From NCBI RefSeq assembly GCF_009498215.1, contig NZ_CP043498.1, forward strand, positions 3,863,798-3,927,797: 64,000 nt of DNA. The letters run 5' to 3'. Under the pieces are notes generated by a model. That model was not told the DNA's origin. It searched no databases and saw only the letters and a program-made list of their open reading frames with translations. The DNA is from Rhizobium grahamii. Lineage in GTDB: Bacteria; Pseudomonadota; Alphaproteobacteria; Rhizobiales; Rhizobiaceae. Within the stretch, counting starts at the first letter, position 1; every line of letters begins with the position of its first letter. Below, piece after piece: positions 1-8,317 of this stretch. The translations under genes were made by a program, and so were the position numbers.

Positions 1-25
1 TGGGCAAAAGAAATCGGTCTCTGAT

Positions 26-826
26 CTATAGCCGATCGAGAAAGCCGAGCACTTCGCGGTTGAAGTGCTCCGGCCGCTGCAATGGTGCGAAATGGCTGAC
101 CTCCGGAAGCAGGATCAATTCTGCATCTGGGATGCTGCGCGCCAGATACTCGGCGTGCTCGCGCATGATGAACTCGTCGTTTTCCCCGAGCACGACGGCG
201 ACCGGCACCTTGATTTCGGCGAGGTCGGCGGCGGTATAGTTCGGCTCGCTCGCCATCATCTTCGATACGTCGGCCACGAAGCTATCGAAGGCGTCGGGCG
301 TGGCGGATAGTGCCTGATAGTCCTTCCGATGGCGGCTGAAGCAACGATCGATCACCGGCGTCGGCTTGAATTCAAGCGTGCCGCTCGGATCCATGTTGCA
401 GGCGAAGAAGAACACGCCGGAAACGCGCTCGGGGTGCTTGTCTGCAAGGATCAATGCCGTGCAGGCGCCGTCGCTCCAGCCGACGAGAGCGGCTTTATCG
501 AGTTCCAGCCGATCCATCACCGCAAGCACATCTTCTGCCATCTGGGTGTAGTGATAGGGACGCTCGTCGCGTGTGCTGCGACCATGGCCGCGACTGTCGA
601 TGACGACAACCTGCCAGCCGGCGGCGGCGAGTGCCGGCACCTGATAGCCCCAGTTGCCGGCATTGCCGAGCCCGCCATGCAGCAGGATGACGGCCGGTCC
701 GGAGCCGTAGCTCGCATACCAGATGCTGGCGCCTTCGTTCTCCACGAAGCCTTCACGTGTCGTCTCGGGCAAGGGCGCGGCGCCCTTCGTTTCGAATGCC
801 ACCAACTCGTCGTCCGTGTCGGCCAT
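26..826 (-). CDS. alpha/beta-fold hydrolase
   Basis: The 266-residue protein is a cytoplasmic alpha/beta hydrolase. It has the oxyanion-hole motif LLHGG at about 48-52, the nucleophile elbow GWSDG with Ser118, an acid candidate Asp217 in GENDE, and His245 in the C-terminal VSHFAP. This is the order Ser-Asp-His expected of the family. A GGGGAGAG ribosome binding site lies just upstream of the ATG. The substrate cannot be read from sequence; family members include esterases, lactonases and carbon-carbon hydrolases. It lies downstream of pgi on the same strand but is separated from it by a strong terminator, so it is probably transcribed alone. Confidence 0.88.
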   Translation of the reverse strand: MADTDDELVAFETKGAAPLPETTREGFVENEGASIWYASYGSGPAVILLHGGLGNAGNWGYQVPALAAAGWQVVVIDSRGHGRSTRDERPYHYTQMAEDVLAVMDRLELDKAALVGWSDGACTALILADKHPERVSGVFFFACNMDPSGTLEFKPTPVIDRCFSRHRKDYQALSATPDAFDSFVADVSKMMASEPNYTAADLAEIKVPVAVVLGENDEFIMREHAEYLARSIPDAELILLPEVSHFAPLQRPEHFNREVLGFLDRL

Positions 827-891
827 GCTTCTCTCCCCTTGGAACTCTGCAATGGAGACGAAGAGATGTCGCCGATTTCGACAGCTTCAAA

Positions 892-924
892 CAAAAAAGC
901 TCGCCCACGTGAGATGGGCGAGCT
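892..924 (-). terminator. rho-independent terminator of pgi
   Basis: On the minus strand a perfect 10-bp stem (AGCTCGCCCA paired with TGGGCGAGCT, 7-nt loop) is followed by a run of six T. It sits 27 bases past the pgi stop codon. Confidence 0.85.
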
Positions 925-950
925 CTTGATCAGTCATGTTGTGCGCGAGC

Positions 951-2579
951 TTACTTCTTCGCGAGCTTCGCCAGTGCGGCGACCAGGCCCTGCGTCGAGG
1001 AATCGTGGCCGGCAGCGCTTTCCTTGCCTTCCACGACAGGAAGGAGGCCTGTTGCCAGCTCCTTGCCGAGCTCGACGCCCCACTGGTCGAAGGAGTTGAT
1101 GCGGAACAGCACGCCTTCGACGAAGACGCGGTGCTCATAGAGCGCAATCAGGCGGCCGAGTGCATAGGGCGTCAGCTTGTCGTAGACGAAGGTGATCGAC
1201 GGGCGATTGCCGGTGAAGACGCGATGCGGGGCAATGAAGTCCGCCTTCTTATCGTCCATGCCCTTGTCGGTCAGCTGCTTCTTCGCCTCTTCGAAGGTGC
1301 GGCCCTTCATCAGCGCTTCGGACTGTGCAAGCACGTTCGATATCAGCAACTCGTGCTGATGGCGCAGTTCCGGCTCGAAGGCGTTGGCGGCAATCATGAA
1401 CTCCGCCGGGATGACGCTCGTGCCCTGGTGGATCAGCTGGTAGAAGGCGTGCTGGCCGTTGGTGCCGGGCTCGCCCCAGACGACAGGCCCGGAGTTGCCC
1501 TCGACCGGCGTGCCGTCGATCGTGACGCCCTTGCCGTTCGATTCCATGTCGAGCTGCTGCAGGTAGGCCGGGAAGCGTGACAGGCGCTGGTCGTAGGGCA
1601 GGACCGCGCGGGTCGGATAGCCGAGCACATTGCGGTGGTAGAAGCCGATCAGGCCGAGCAGAATTGGCAGGTTCTTGCCAACAGGCGCCGTACGGAAGTG
1701 GTTGTCGATGGCATGGGCGCCTTCGAGGAACTTGATGAAATTATCGGGGCCGATCGCGATCATGATCGGCAGGCCGATCGCCGACCAGAGCGAATAGCGG
1801 CCGCCGACCCAATCCCAGAAGCCGAAGACCCGTTCACTCTCGATGCCGAAGGCCGCGACCTTGTCGAGGGCGGTCGAAACGGCAGCGAAGTGATGCTGGA
1901 CAGCGGCCTCGCCGAGCGCTTCGGCGATGAACTTGCGCGCGGTCTGCGCGTTCGTCATCGTCTCGACGGTCGTGAAGGTCTTGGAGGCGACGATGAAGAG
2001 CGTCGTCTCGGGCTGAACCAGCTTGAGCGTATCGGCGATATGGGCGCCGTCGATGTTGGAAACGAAATGGGCGCGCGGGCCGTCATGGAAGGGCGCCAGC
2101 GCCAGCGTTGCCATCACAGGGCCGAGGTCGGAGCCACCAATGCCGATGTTGATGACGTCGGTGATCGCCTTGCCTGTCGCTCCCTTGAGGGCGCCCGAGC
2201 GAATGCCGTCGGCAAATTTGCCCATGGCCGCAAGCACGGCGTTGACATCGGGCATGACGTCCTTGCCGTCAACCAGCACCGGCGTATTGGAGCGGTTGCG
2301 CAGCGCCGTGTGCAGAACGGCGCGGTTTTCGGTGAAGTTGATCGCCTTGCCGGCGAACATCTCATCGCGCTTGGCTTCGACGCCGCCCGTTTCCGCGAGC
2401 TTGACCAGCAGAGCTAGGATCTCGTCGTTCACGGCCGTCTTGGAATAGTCCATCAGAAGGTCGTCGAGCGACACGCTGAAGTGGGAGAAGCGCTGCGGAT
2501 CGGCGGCAAAGGCGGCGCGCAGGTCAGTCGCCTTGGTGGCGGCCGCAGTGCTCTTCAATTGTTCGACGATGGCATTCAT
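951..2579 (-). CDS. pgi: glucose-6-phosphate isomerase
   Basis: This 542-residue protein interconverts glucose 6-phosphate and fructose 6-phosphate in the cytoplasm. The family signatures are visible: GIGGSDLGP in the sugar-phosphate site, SKTFTTVET, DWVGGRYSLWSAIG (PGI signature 1), and PGTNGQHAFYQLIHQG with the catalytic region. Length and motifs match the bacterial and eukaryotic long-form PGI family. An AGGAG box lies upstream of the ATG at 2579. It is a single-gene unit closed by the terminator at 892-924. Confidence 0.97.
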   Translation of the reverse strand: MNAIVEQLKSTAAATKATDLRAAFAADPQRFSHFSVSLDDLLMDYSKTAVNDEILALLVKLAETGGVEAKRDEMFAGKAINFTENRAVLHTALRNRSNTPVLVDGKDVMPDVNAVLAAMGKFADGIRSGALKGATGKAITDVINIGIGGSDLGPVMATLALAPFHDGPRAHFVSNIDGAHIADTLKLVQPETTLFIVASKTFTTVETMTNAQTARKFIAEALGEAAVQHHFAAVSTALDKVAAFGIESERVFGFWDWVGGRYSLWSAIGLPIMIAIGPDNFIKFLEGAHAIDNHFRTAPVGKNLPILLGLIGFYHRNVLGYPTRAVLPYDQRLSRFPAYLQQLDMESNGKGVTIDGTPVEGNSGPVVWGEPGTNGQHAFYQLIHQGTSVIPAEFMIAANAFEPELRHQHELLISNVLAQSEALMKGRTFEEAKKQLTDKGMDDKKADFIAPHRVFTGNRPSITFVYDKLTPYALGRLIALYEHRVFVEGVLFRINSFDQWGVELGKELATGLLPVVEGKESAAGHDSSTQGLVAALAKLAKK

Positions 2580-2764
2580 GGGAGGCTCCTTTGCAGGGCG
2601 AGAGGGTCGCGGAAACTATTCGCTTTGTAGGGCGCAAATCAAGGTCGGCGACCGCCGCACTGGAAAAAAGCGTTATCATCAGGAAAATGCCGCCAGGGGC
2701 AGGGCGGGATCCGTCGTTTACGGCCGGCAACCCATCTTGCATCTTACTGGAACGCTGCCAGCCG

Positions 2765-3711
2765 TCACTCGCCGGTAATTTCCAGGTTTCGCTTCGATTT
2801 CGCCCCTTCCGTCGAGCCGATGTCTCTGGCGACCTCCGCGATCAGCGAGCGCAACCAACGATGTGCCGGGTCATGGCGATAGCGGACATGCCATGCAAGA
2901 TCGACCGGAAAGGTTCCGAGATCGACCGGCGCGGGGAGAACCTTGAGCCTGTTGTCGTTGGCAAGGTGACGGCAGATCTGGTTCGGCAGTGTGGCGCAAT
3001 AGTCGGTGACTGCAATCATCTCAGGCACGGCCAGGAAATGAGTGACCGAGACGGCGACGTCGCGCTTGAGGCCGCGCTGCTCGAGCGCCTGACCGAGGCC
3101 GACGCGCAACCGGCCGGGGGAAGCACATTCACATGCTTGAGCCGCTCGTATTGCTCCCGGGAGATATTGGCCCTGATATCTGGGTGGCCGGCTCGGACAA
3201 CACAGCTCAGTCCCTCGTCCATGAGATGCTGCACGACCATATTGTCAGGCGGATCGACGATGCGGCCGAGTACCATCGCTGTCGTGCCTGAAATTGCGCC
3301 GGTCTCGACCAGATCATTGCCGAACGGCGTGAGCCGAAGCCGGATACCCGGCGCAACCTCGCGAAGCCTGGCGACGATCGCCGGCACAAGAACGAATTCG
3401 ACGTAGCTGTTCGGAGCAATGGTGAACAGCCGTTCTGCGCTCGCCGGATCAAAATCCTGTTGACCGACGACGGCTTCATCGATCTTCGCCAATGCCGCCG
3501 CGATGACCGGCGCAAGCTCGTGGGCCATCTGCGTTGGCTGGATGCCATAGCGTTCGCGAACGAAGAGCGGATCGCGCAGCATATCGCGAAGCCGGTTCAG
3601 CGCGTTCGACAGTGCCGGCTGCGTGATCCCGAGCCGTTCGGCCGCGCGGGTTACATTGCGCTCTTCCATCAGCGTCACAAAAACGGGCAGCAGGTTCAGG
3701 TCGTATCGCAT
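2765..3711 (-). pseudogene. LysR-family regulator, frameshifted
   Basis: The N-terminal part (3711 to about 3120) carries a LysR winged helix-turn-helix at residues about 5-65 (DLNLLPVFVTLMEERN, TRAAERLGITQPALSNAL) and the first half of the effector domain. It resembles the NodD/NahR-like subgroup. The reading frame breaks at the G5 run 3116-3120 and continues in another frame as RVGLGQALEQRG through to the stop at 2765. Adding one base there gives an intact protein of about 315 residues, the normal family size. The gene is divergent from the DJ-1-like/ABM/SDR operon and probably regulates it. I cannot tell a true mutation from a sequence error. Confidence 0.85.
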
Positions 3712-3829
3712 GCAGTTATAATGTCATGTGAATATCTGAAATCAATCAAATAAATTTCCGAAATATGTCGGTTGCGAGCATGATCAGCCCATCCAAAACG
3801 GATGCCAACCAAGTTCTACGGAGATGACA
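3712..3829. promoter_or_regulatory. divergent promoter/operator region
   Basis: This 118-base, AT-rich spacer separates the divergent LysR gene and its presumed target operon. It contains an imperfect inverted repeat (ATATCTGAAA near 3732 and TTTCCGAAATAT near 3754) that could be a LysR box. The layout is typical of LysR autoregulation, but the exact site is a guess. Confidence 0.45.
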
Positions 3830-4630
3830 ATGAGCAAGGGAAAAGTACTTCTGATCGGTTCCAATGCCACCCGCATCGAGGTCCAGGGCGGCGGTACCGG
3901 AGCGACTGGCCAGTATCTCAACGAGACCGTTGTACCGGCAATGGCGGTGATCGCTGCCGGCTACGAGGTCGTCCTGGTCACGCCTGATGGCACCAAGCCG
4001 CATATCGACGAAGCCTCCGACAGTGTTGATCACTTCGGTGGCGACAAGGCAGCCTATGATCGCGCCAAGGCGTTTTATGCCAACGATCCTTCGATGAACC
4101 GGCCGCGCACGCTTCGCTCGGTAATCGAGGAGGGACTGGATAATTATGCCGGTGTCTTCGTGCCCGGCGGCCAGGCTCCTGTCGTCGATCTGATGCAGGA
4201 CCCCGACACAGGCATAGTCCTCCGCCACTTCCATGAGCGCGCGAAGCCGACGGCACTCCTCTGCCATGGTCCGATCGCCGTTGTCTCGGCCATGCCGCAT
4301 GCTCGCGAATTTCGCGCCGCGCTGATCGCCGGCGACGCTGCCAAGGCGGCGGAGCGGGCGAAGGGTTGGCAATATGCCGGTTACAACATGACCGTTTTCT
4401 CCAACACGGAAGAGAAGGTCGTCGAGGACTACATTCTCCACGCGAAGCTCTATTTCAACATGGTCGATGCGCTGACGATTGCGGGTGGCGCGGTGAGCAC
4501 GACCAACGTGGATTTCGAGCCGAACGTGATTGAGGACCGCGAACTGATCACCGGTCAGAACCCGCGTTCGGATCATCCGATCGCTGCGAAGTTCGTGGCG
4601 GCGCTCGATCGCGCGGCTGCTGCCGCCTGA
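3830..4630 (+). CDS. DJ-1/PfpI superfamily protein
   Basis: The 266-residue protein belongs to the class I glutamine amidotransferase-like/DJ-1/PfpI fold, closest in size to Hsp31-type members. The nucleophile elbow LLCHGP places the catalytic Cys at about 145, followed by GPIAVVSA; the upstream VFVPGGQAP loop supplies the usual glycine-rich motif. I chose the ATG at 3830 because GGAG (3820-3823) directly abuts the ATG at 3824 but is well spaced from 3830. Members act as glyoxalase III, chaperone or isocyanide-hydratase-type enzymes, so the reaction is open. It is the first gene of a three-gene run with an ABM monooxygenase-like protein and an SDR, divergent from a LysR gene. Confidence 0.85.
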   Translation: MSKGKVLLIGSNATRIEVQGGGTGATGQYLNETVVPAMAVIAAGYEVVLVTPDGTKPHIDEASDSVDHFGGDKAAYDRAKAFYANDPSMNRPRTLRSVIEEGLDNYAGVFVPGGQAPVVDLMQDPDTGIVLRHFHERAKPTALLCHGPIAVVSAMPHAREFRAALIAGDAAKAAERAKGWQYAGYNMTVFSNTEEKVVEDYILHAKLYFNMVDALTIAGGAVSTTNVDFEPNVIEDRELITGQNPRSDHPIAAKFVAALDRAAAAA

Positions 4631-4701
4631 ACCTGTAAATCCTGGCTGGGATCTCGTTGTCAGACCCCAGCCAGACTCTAGTTACAAAAAAGGGGAATCC
4701 C

Positions 4702-4998
4702 ATGCCTGCTCATGTGAAGATCATGGCGATCCTTGCCGCCCGGCCCGGCAAGGCTCATGAACTGAAAGCGCTTCTTTTCGGGATGGTAGCCCCCTGCCGG
4801 GCCGAGCCGGGAAACCTGCGTTGGGACGTCTGGCAGGATGCCACCGATCCCACCCGTTTTGCGCTCGACGAACTGTATACCGACCACGCGGCCGTCATCG
4901 CCCACCGCGAGACTGCGCATTTCAAGAATTACTTCGCGCGGATCAACGATCTCGCGGAGCGTACGGCCATCGTGCTCGAGCCCGCCCAGGTTGCCTGA
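4702..4998 (+). CDS. antibiotic biosynthesis monooxygenase (ABM) domain protein
   Basis: This 98-residue single-domain ferredoxin-like protein has the ABM pattern: an N-terminal strand (VKIMAILAARPG), a helix, then RWDVWQDATDPTRFALDELYTDHAAVIAHRE split over adjacent strands, and HFKNYFARI. Family members such as YgiN and HmoA-like proteins act as quinol monooxygenases or related small oxygenases. The start at 4702 is preceded by AAAAAAGGGGAA, a good ribosome binding site; an in-frame upstream ATG at 4657 lacks one. It is sandwiched between the DJ-1-like gene and the SDR and is probably co-transcribed with both. Confidence 0.85.
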   Translation: MPAHVKIMAILAARPGKAHELKALLFGMVAPCRAEPGNLRWDVWQDATDPTRFALDELYTDHAAVIAHRETAHFKNYFARINDLAERTAIVLEPAQVA

Positions 4999-5038
4999 AA
5001 GGCTCGCTTCCCAAGTTGTCAATCAAAGGAGATCGAAT

Positions 5039-5779
5039 ATGCGTGAAGGAATTCAGGGAAAGATTGTCCTAATCACCGGTGGCGGTACCGGCCTCGGTGC
5101 CGAAGCGGCACGCCATCTGGCGTCAAAGGGCGCGCAGGTCGCCGTGGCGGGGCGGCGGCGGGGAAAGCTTAACGAGGTCGTCGCCGAAATCGCCGCTGCG
5201 GGCGGCAAGGCACGGGCCTACCAACTCGATGTCACCGACAAGCGCCAGGTCAAGACTGTCGTCGACGCCGTGATTGCCGACTTCGGCCGGCTTGACGTGC
5301 TGATCAACAATGCCGGCCTGATGCCGATCCGGCCGATGGCCGAAGTCAATACCGAGGAGTGGGACGCGATGATCGACGTCAACATCAAGGGCACACTCTA
5401 CGGCATTGCCGCCGCGTTGCCGGTTTTCCTTGCTCAGGAACATGGCCATATCATCAATCTGAGTTCGGTGGCCGGCATCAAGGTCTTTGCGCCCGGCGGA
5501 ACTGTCTATTCCGGCACGAAGTTTGCTGTGCGGGCGATATCCGAAGGGTTGCGCCAGGAAGTCGGCGCCAAGGTGCGCGTGACCTCGATCGAGCCCGGCG
5601 CCGTCGACAGTGACCTCAAGTTCTCGACCTCGGGAACAGCGCAGGCAAATGTCATGGACTTCTACAAGATCGCCATTCCGGCCAGTTCGGTTGCCCGGGC
5701 GATCGCCTATGCCATCGAGCAACCCGACGACGTTGATATCAACGAAATCGTCCTGCGCCCGACCGTGCAGGAGTTCTGA
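5039..5779 (+). CDS. SDR family NAD(P)-dependent oxidoreductase
   Basis: The 246-residue protein is a classical short-chain dehydrogenase. It shows the cofactor motif TGGGTGLG at 13-20, NNAG at 90-93, the catalytic Ser in LSSVAG (about 142-143), and YxxxK with Tyr157 and Lys161. The start ATG at 5039 follows an AAAGGAG box at 5025-5031. It is the last gene of the LysR-flanked operon. Substrate is unknown; the neighbouring ABM and DJ-1-like proteins suggest handling of a reactive carbonyl or quinone, which is inference only. Confidence 0.92.
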   Translation: MREGIQGKIVLITGGGTGLGAEAARHLASKGAQVAVAGRRRGKLNEVVAEIAAAGGKARAYQLDVTDKRQVKTVVDAVIADFGRLDVLINNAGLMPIRPMAEVNTEEWDAMIDVNIKGTLYGIAAALPVFLAQEHGHIINLSSVAGIKVFAPGGTVYSGTKFAVRAISEGLRQEVGAKVRVTSIEPGAVDSDLKFSTSGTAQANVMDFYKIAIPASSVARAIAYAIEQPDDVDINEIVLRPTVQEF

Positions 5780-5810
5780 TCGTTCGGCACCGTCTGAACG
5801 AAACAATGGA

Positions 5811-5836
5811 AAAGCCACCCGCGGCAAGCGGGTGGC
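5811..5836 (-). terminator. terminator between the SDR gene and fadD
   Basis: A perfect 9-bp stem (GCCACCCGC/GCGGGTGGC, 5-nt loop) lies between two convergent genes. On the minus strand it is followed by TTTT, so it best serves fadD; it may also slow read-through from the SDR gene. Confidence 0.6.
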
Positions 5837-5860
5837 GTAATCATGCTGGCTTGATTGCGC

Positions 5861-7561
5861 TTAGCCGCGCAGATCCTTGCGCAGGATTTTTCCGACGGGT
5901 GTCTTCGGCAATTCCGTGCGGAATTCCACGAAACGGGGACGCTTGTAGTTGGTGAGGTTCGCGGCGCAGTGCGCCTTCACATCGGCCTCCGTCAGCGCCG
6001 GGTCCTTGCGTACCACGAAGAGCTTCACCGCCTCGCCGGAATGTCCGTCGGCGACCCCTACGGCTGCGGACTCGAGGATTCCGGGATGCATCGCTGCCAC
6101 TTCCTCGATTTCGTTCGGATAGACGTTGAAACCGGAGACGAGGATCATGTCCTTCTTGCGATCCACGATCTTGGTGTAGCCGCGGGCATCCATGAAGCCC
6201 ACGTCGCCGGTGCGGAAATAGCCATCCGCTGTCATCACGCGGGCGGTCTCTTCGGGCTTGTTCCAGTAACCGGCCATCACCTGCGGGCCGCGGATGCAGA
6301 TCTCGCCGATATCGCCAAGCGGAAGCGAGTTGCCATCTTCGTCGCGAATGTCGAGCTCGGTAGACGGAATCGGCAGCCCGATCGAACCGGTGAACTCCGC
6401 TGAGTCAAAACGGTTCGCGGTAGCGACCGGCGAGGTTTCCGAGAGCCCATAGCCTTCGGTTATATGGGCGCCGGTGATCTTCATCCAGCGCTCGGCGACC
6501 GGGCGTTGCACCGCCATGCCGCCACCAAGCGACATCACCATGGACGAGAAGTCGACCTTGGCAAAATCGGCATTGTTCATCAGCGCGTTGAAGAGCGTGT
6601 TGAGGCCAGGGAAGATATGGACCTTCACCTTGCCGAATTCCTTGACCAGGGCCGGAATATCGCGCGGATTGGCGATGAGGATGTTGTGCGCACCAAGCGA
6701 CATGCCCATCAGCGAATTCACCGTCAGTGCGAAGATATGATAGAGAGGCAGGGCGCAGAGGAAGTTCAGGACCTCCGGGCGCGGCTTGTTGTCGAAGGCC
6801 GATTGCAGCCACAGCTCGAGCTGCAGCTTGTTGGAGATGAGGTTGCGGTGCGTCAGCATTGCGCCCTTGGCGACCCCGGTCGTGCCGCCCGTATACTGCA
6901 GAAAAGCGATGTCGTCGCCCTTGAGGATTGCAGGTTTCAGCGATTTGCCGGCACCGGCGCCGAGCACTTGCTTGAAGGTCTTGTGCTGAGTAATGGACCA
7001 GGACGGGACAAGCTTCTTGACCTTGCGCACGAGCAGATTGACGATCAGCCCCTTGGCACCCAGCATTTCGCCGAGCGACGTGACGACGACATGGCGCACA
7101 TCCGTCTTGACCAGCACCTGCTCGACCGTGCGGGCGAAATTCTCAAGCACGAAAATCGCCTTTGCGCCTGAATCGCGCAGCTGATGCTCCAGTTCGCGCG
7201 GTGTATAGAGCGGATTGACGTTCACGACCACGAAGCCGGCGCGCAGGATGCCGTAGACCGCGACCGGGTTCTGCAGCACGTTCGGCATCATCACCGCAAC
7301 GCGGTCGCCCTTCTCAAGGCCGATGCTCTGCAGCCAAGCGGCGATCTTGCGGGTCTGGCTTTCGAGTTCGCCGTAGGTGAGCGACTTGCCCATGCTGGAG
7401 AACGCGACGCGATTGGCGTATCGCATACAGGATTTTTCGAGCAGTTCCGCCAGCGATTCGTATTGCAAAGGCGGAAGCTCAGCGGGCACGCTGTCGGGAT
7501 AGGTAGCAAGCCAGGGCTTTCGGGGATTCGCACCGCCTGGATGGACGGAAATGCTGTTCAT
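5861..7561 (-). CDS. fadD: long-chain fatty acid-CoA ligase
   Basis: The 566-residue protein is an ANL-superfamily acyl-CoA synthetase that activates fatty acids with ATP and CoA, probably at the inner membrane face. Visible motifs are the P-loop-like LQYTGGTTGVAKGAMLTHRN, the fatty-acyl signature GYFRTGDVG/VDRKKDMILVSGFNVYP, YGLSETSP, and the C-terminal catalytic lysine region PKTPVGKILRKDL. I chose the ATG at 7561 because GGGAGAGAG precedes it; an in-frame ATG at 7624 lacks such a site. A 16-bp palindrome at 7689-7704, 128 bases upstream, resembles operators of MerR-type regulators of acyl-CoA catabolism. Confidence 0.92.
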   Translation of the reverse strand: MNSISVHPGGANPRKPWLATYPDSVPAELPPLQYESLAELLEKSCMRYANRVAFSSMGKSLTYGELESQTRKIAAWLQSIGLEKGDRVAVMMPNVLQNPVAVYGILRAGFVVVNVNPLYTPRELEHQLRDSGAKAIFVLENFARTVEQVLVKTDVRHVVVTSLGEMLGAKGLIVNLLVRKVKKLVPSWSITQHKTFKQVLGAGAGKSLKPAILKGDDIAFLQYTGGTTGVAKGAMLTHRNLISNKLQLELWLQSAFDNKPRPEVLNFLCALPLYHIFALTVNSLMGMSLGAHNILIANPRDIPALVKEFGKVKVHIFPGLNTLFNALMNNADFAKVDFSSMVMSLGGGMAVQRPVAERWMKITGAHITEGYGLSETSPVATANRFDSAEFTGSIGLPIPSTELDIRDEDGNSLPLGDIGEICIRGPQVMAGYWNKPEETARVMTADGYFRTGDVGFMDARGYTKIVDRKKDMILVSGFNVYPNEIEEVAAMHPGILESAAVGVADGHSGEAVKLFVVRKDPALTEADVKAHCAANLTNYKRPRFVEFRTELPKTPVGKILRKDLRG

Positions 7562-7688
7562 CGTGTCTCTCTCCCTGTCGCTGCCGGCCGGTCCCACCGG
7601 CAACGCGGTTGGACGATCCTCCATCTTCCAACGCGGCAGCTTATGTCATCGCCTGAATGGTTCAAGCTGGAATAGAGTTATACTGACC

Positions 7689-7704
7689 TTGACGTAAACG
7701 TCAA
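7689..7704. promoter_or_regulatory. palindromic operator upstream of fadD
   Basis: The sequence TTGACGTAAACGTCAA has TTGACGT/ACGTCAA arms around a central AA. From memory it resembles the motif assigned to LiuR-type MerR regulators of branched-chain amino acid and fatty acid degradation. Related half-sites occur at 27607-27628. Confidence 0.6.
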
Positions 7705-7809
7705 TAATCGCCGAATGCCGGCGAGCGTAAGGAAATCGGGAACATCGAGTTCGACGAAGCGTTTTCAAAACTGTGGACCGACCACGAGGAAACAATAAGG
7801 AGTTGCACA

Positions 7810-8199
7810 ATGCTGCATCAGGACGCTGACACTCGCCGCGACCCGAACGTCAAAGATACGCCGACGCTGATTGCCAGCGACCGCGTGGAAGGCACGCGCG
7901 TCTATGGCGCTGATGGCAAACATATCGGCTCAATTGAACGATTGATCCTCGGCAAGCAGGATGGCCGCGTAGCCTACGCCGTGCTCAGCTTCGGCGGTTT
8001 CATGGGCATCGGCCACGATCACTATCCGCTACCGTGGGAAAAGCTGACTTATGATACCCAACTCGACGGCTACCGCATCGACCTGACAAAGGAGCAGATC
8101 GAAGGCGCGCCGAGCTATGCGGATGATGACGACAGCTGGTACAACGACAATGGCCGCCGCGTTTATGATTACTATGGCGTGCCGCCCTACTGGATGTAA
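7810..8199 (+). CDS. PRC-barrel domain protein
   Basis: The 129-residue soluble protein has a single PRC-barrel domain at about 20-95. Typical elements are the N-terminal TLIASDRVEGTRVYGADGKHIGSIERLIL and, after a turn, VAYAVLSFGGFMGIG with HYPLPWEKL and YRIDL. The C-terminus is acidic and tyrosine-rich (DDDDSWYNDN, ending PPYWM). An AAGGAG box stands 7 bases before the ATG. PRC-barrels occur in RNA-processing and photosynthetic proteins, and stand-alone copies are common in rhizobia without a known role. It is monocistronic, closed by a terminator at 8293-8317. Confidence 0.88.
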   Translation: MLHQDADTRRDPNVKDTPTLIASDRVEGTRVYGADGKHIGSIERLILGKQDGRVAYAVLSFGGFMGIGHDHYPLPWEKLTYDTQLDGYRIDLTKEQIEGAPSYADDDDSWYNDNGRRVYDYYGVPPYWM

Positions 8200-8292
8200 C
8201 GTCGTCCGCACGCGTGCGATCAGTTGATCGCGCGCACATGCGCTGCGTCGCACCGCTCGGTTGGTGCGTGGCGTGGTAAAACGACCTGGATG

Positions 8293-8317
8293 GGCCCCGT
8301 CGTTGACGGGGCCTTTT
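8293..8317 (+). terminator. terminator after the PRC-barrel gene
   Basis: A 9-bp stem (GGCCCCGTC/GACGGGGCC, loop GTT) is followed by TTTT. It lies about 95 bases past the stop codon and abuts the end of the convergent beta-mannosidase gene. Confidence 0.75.
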
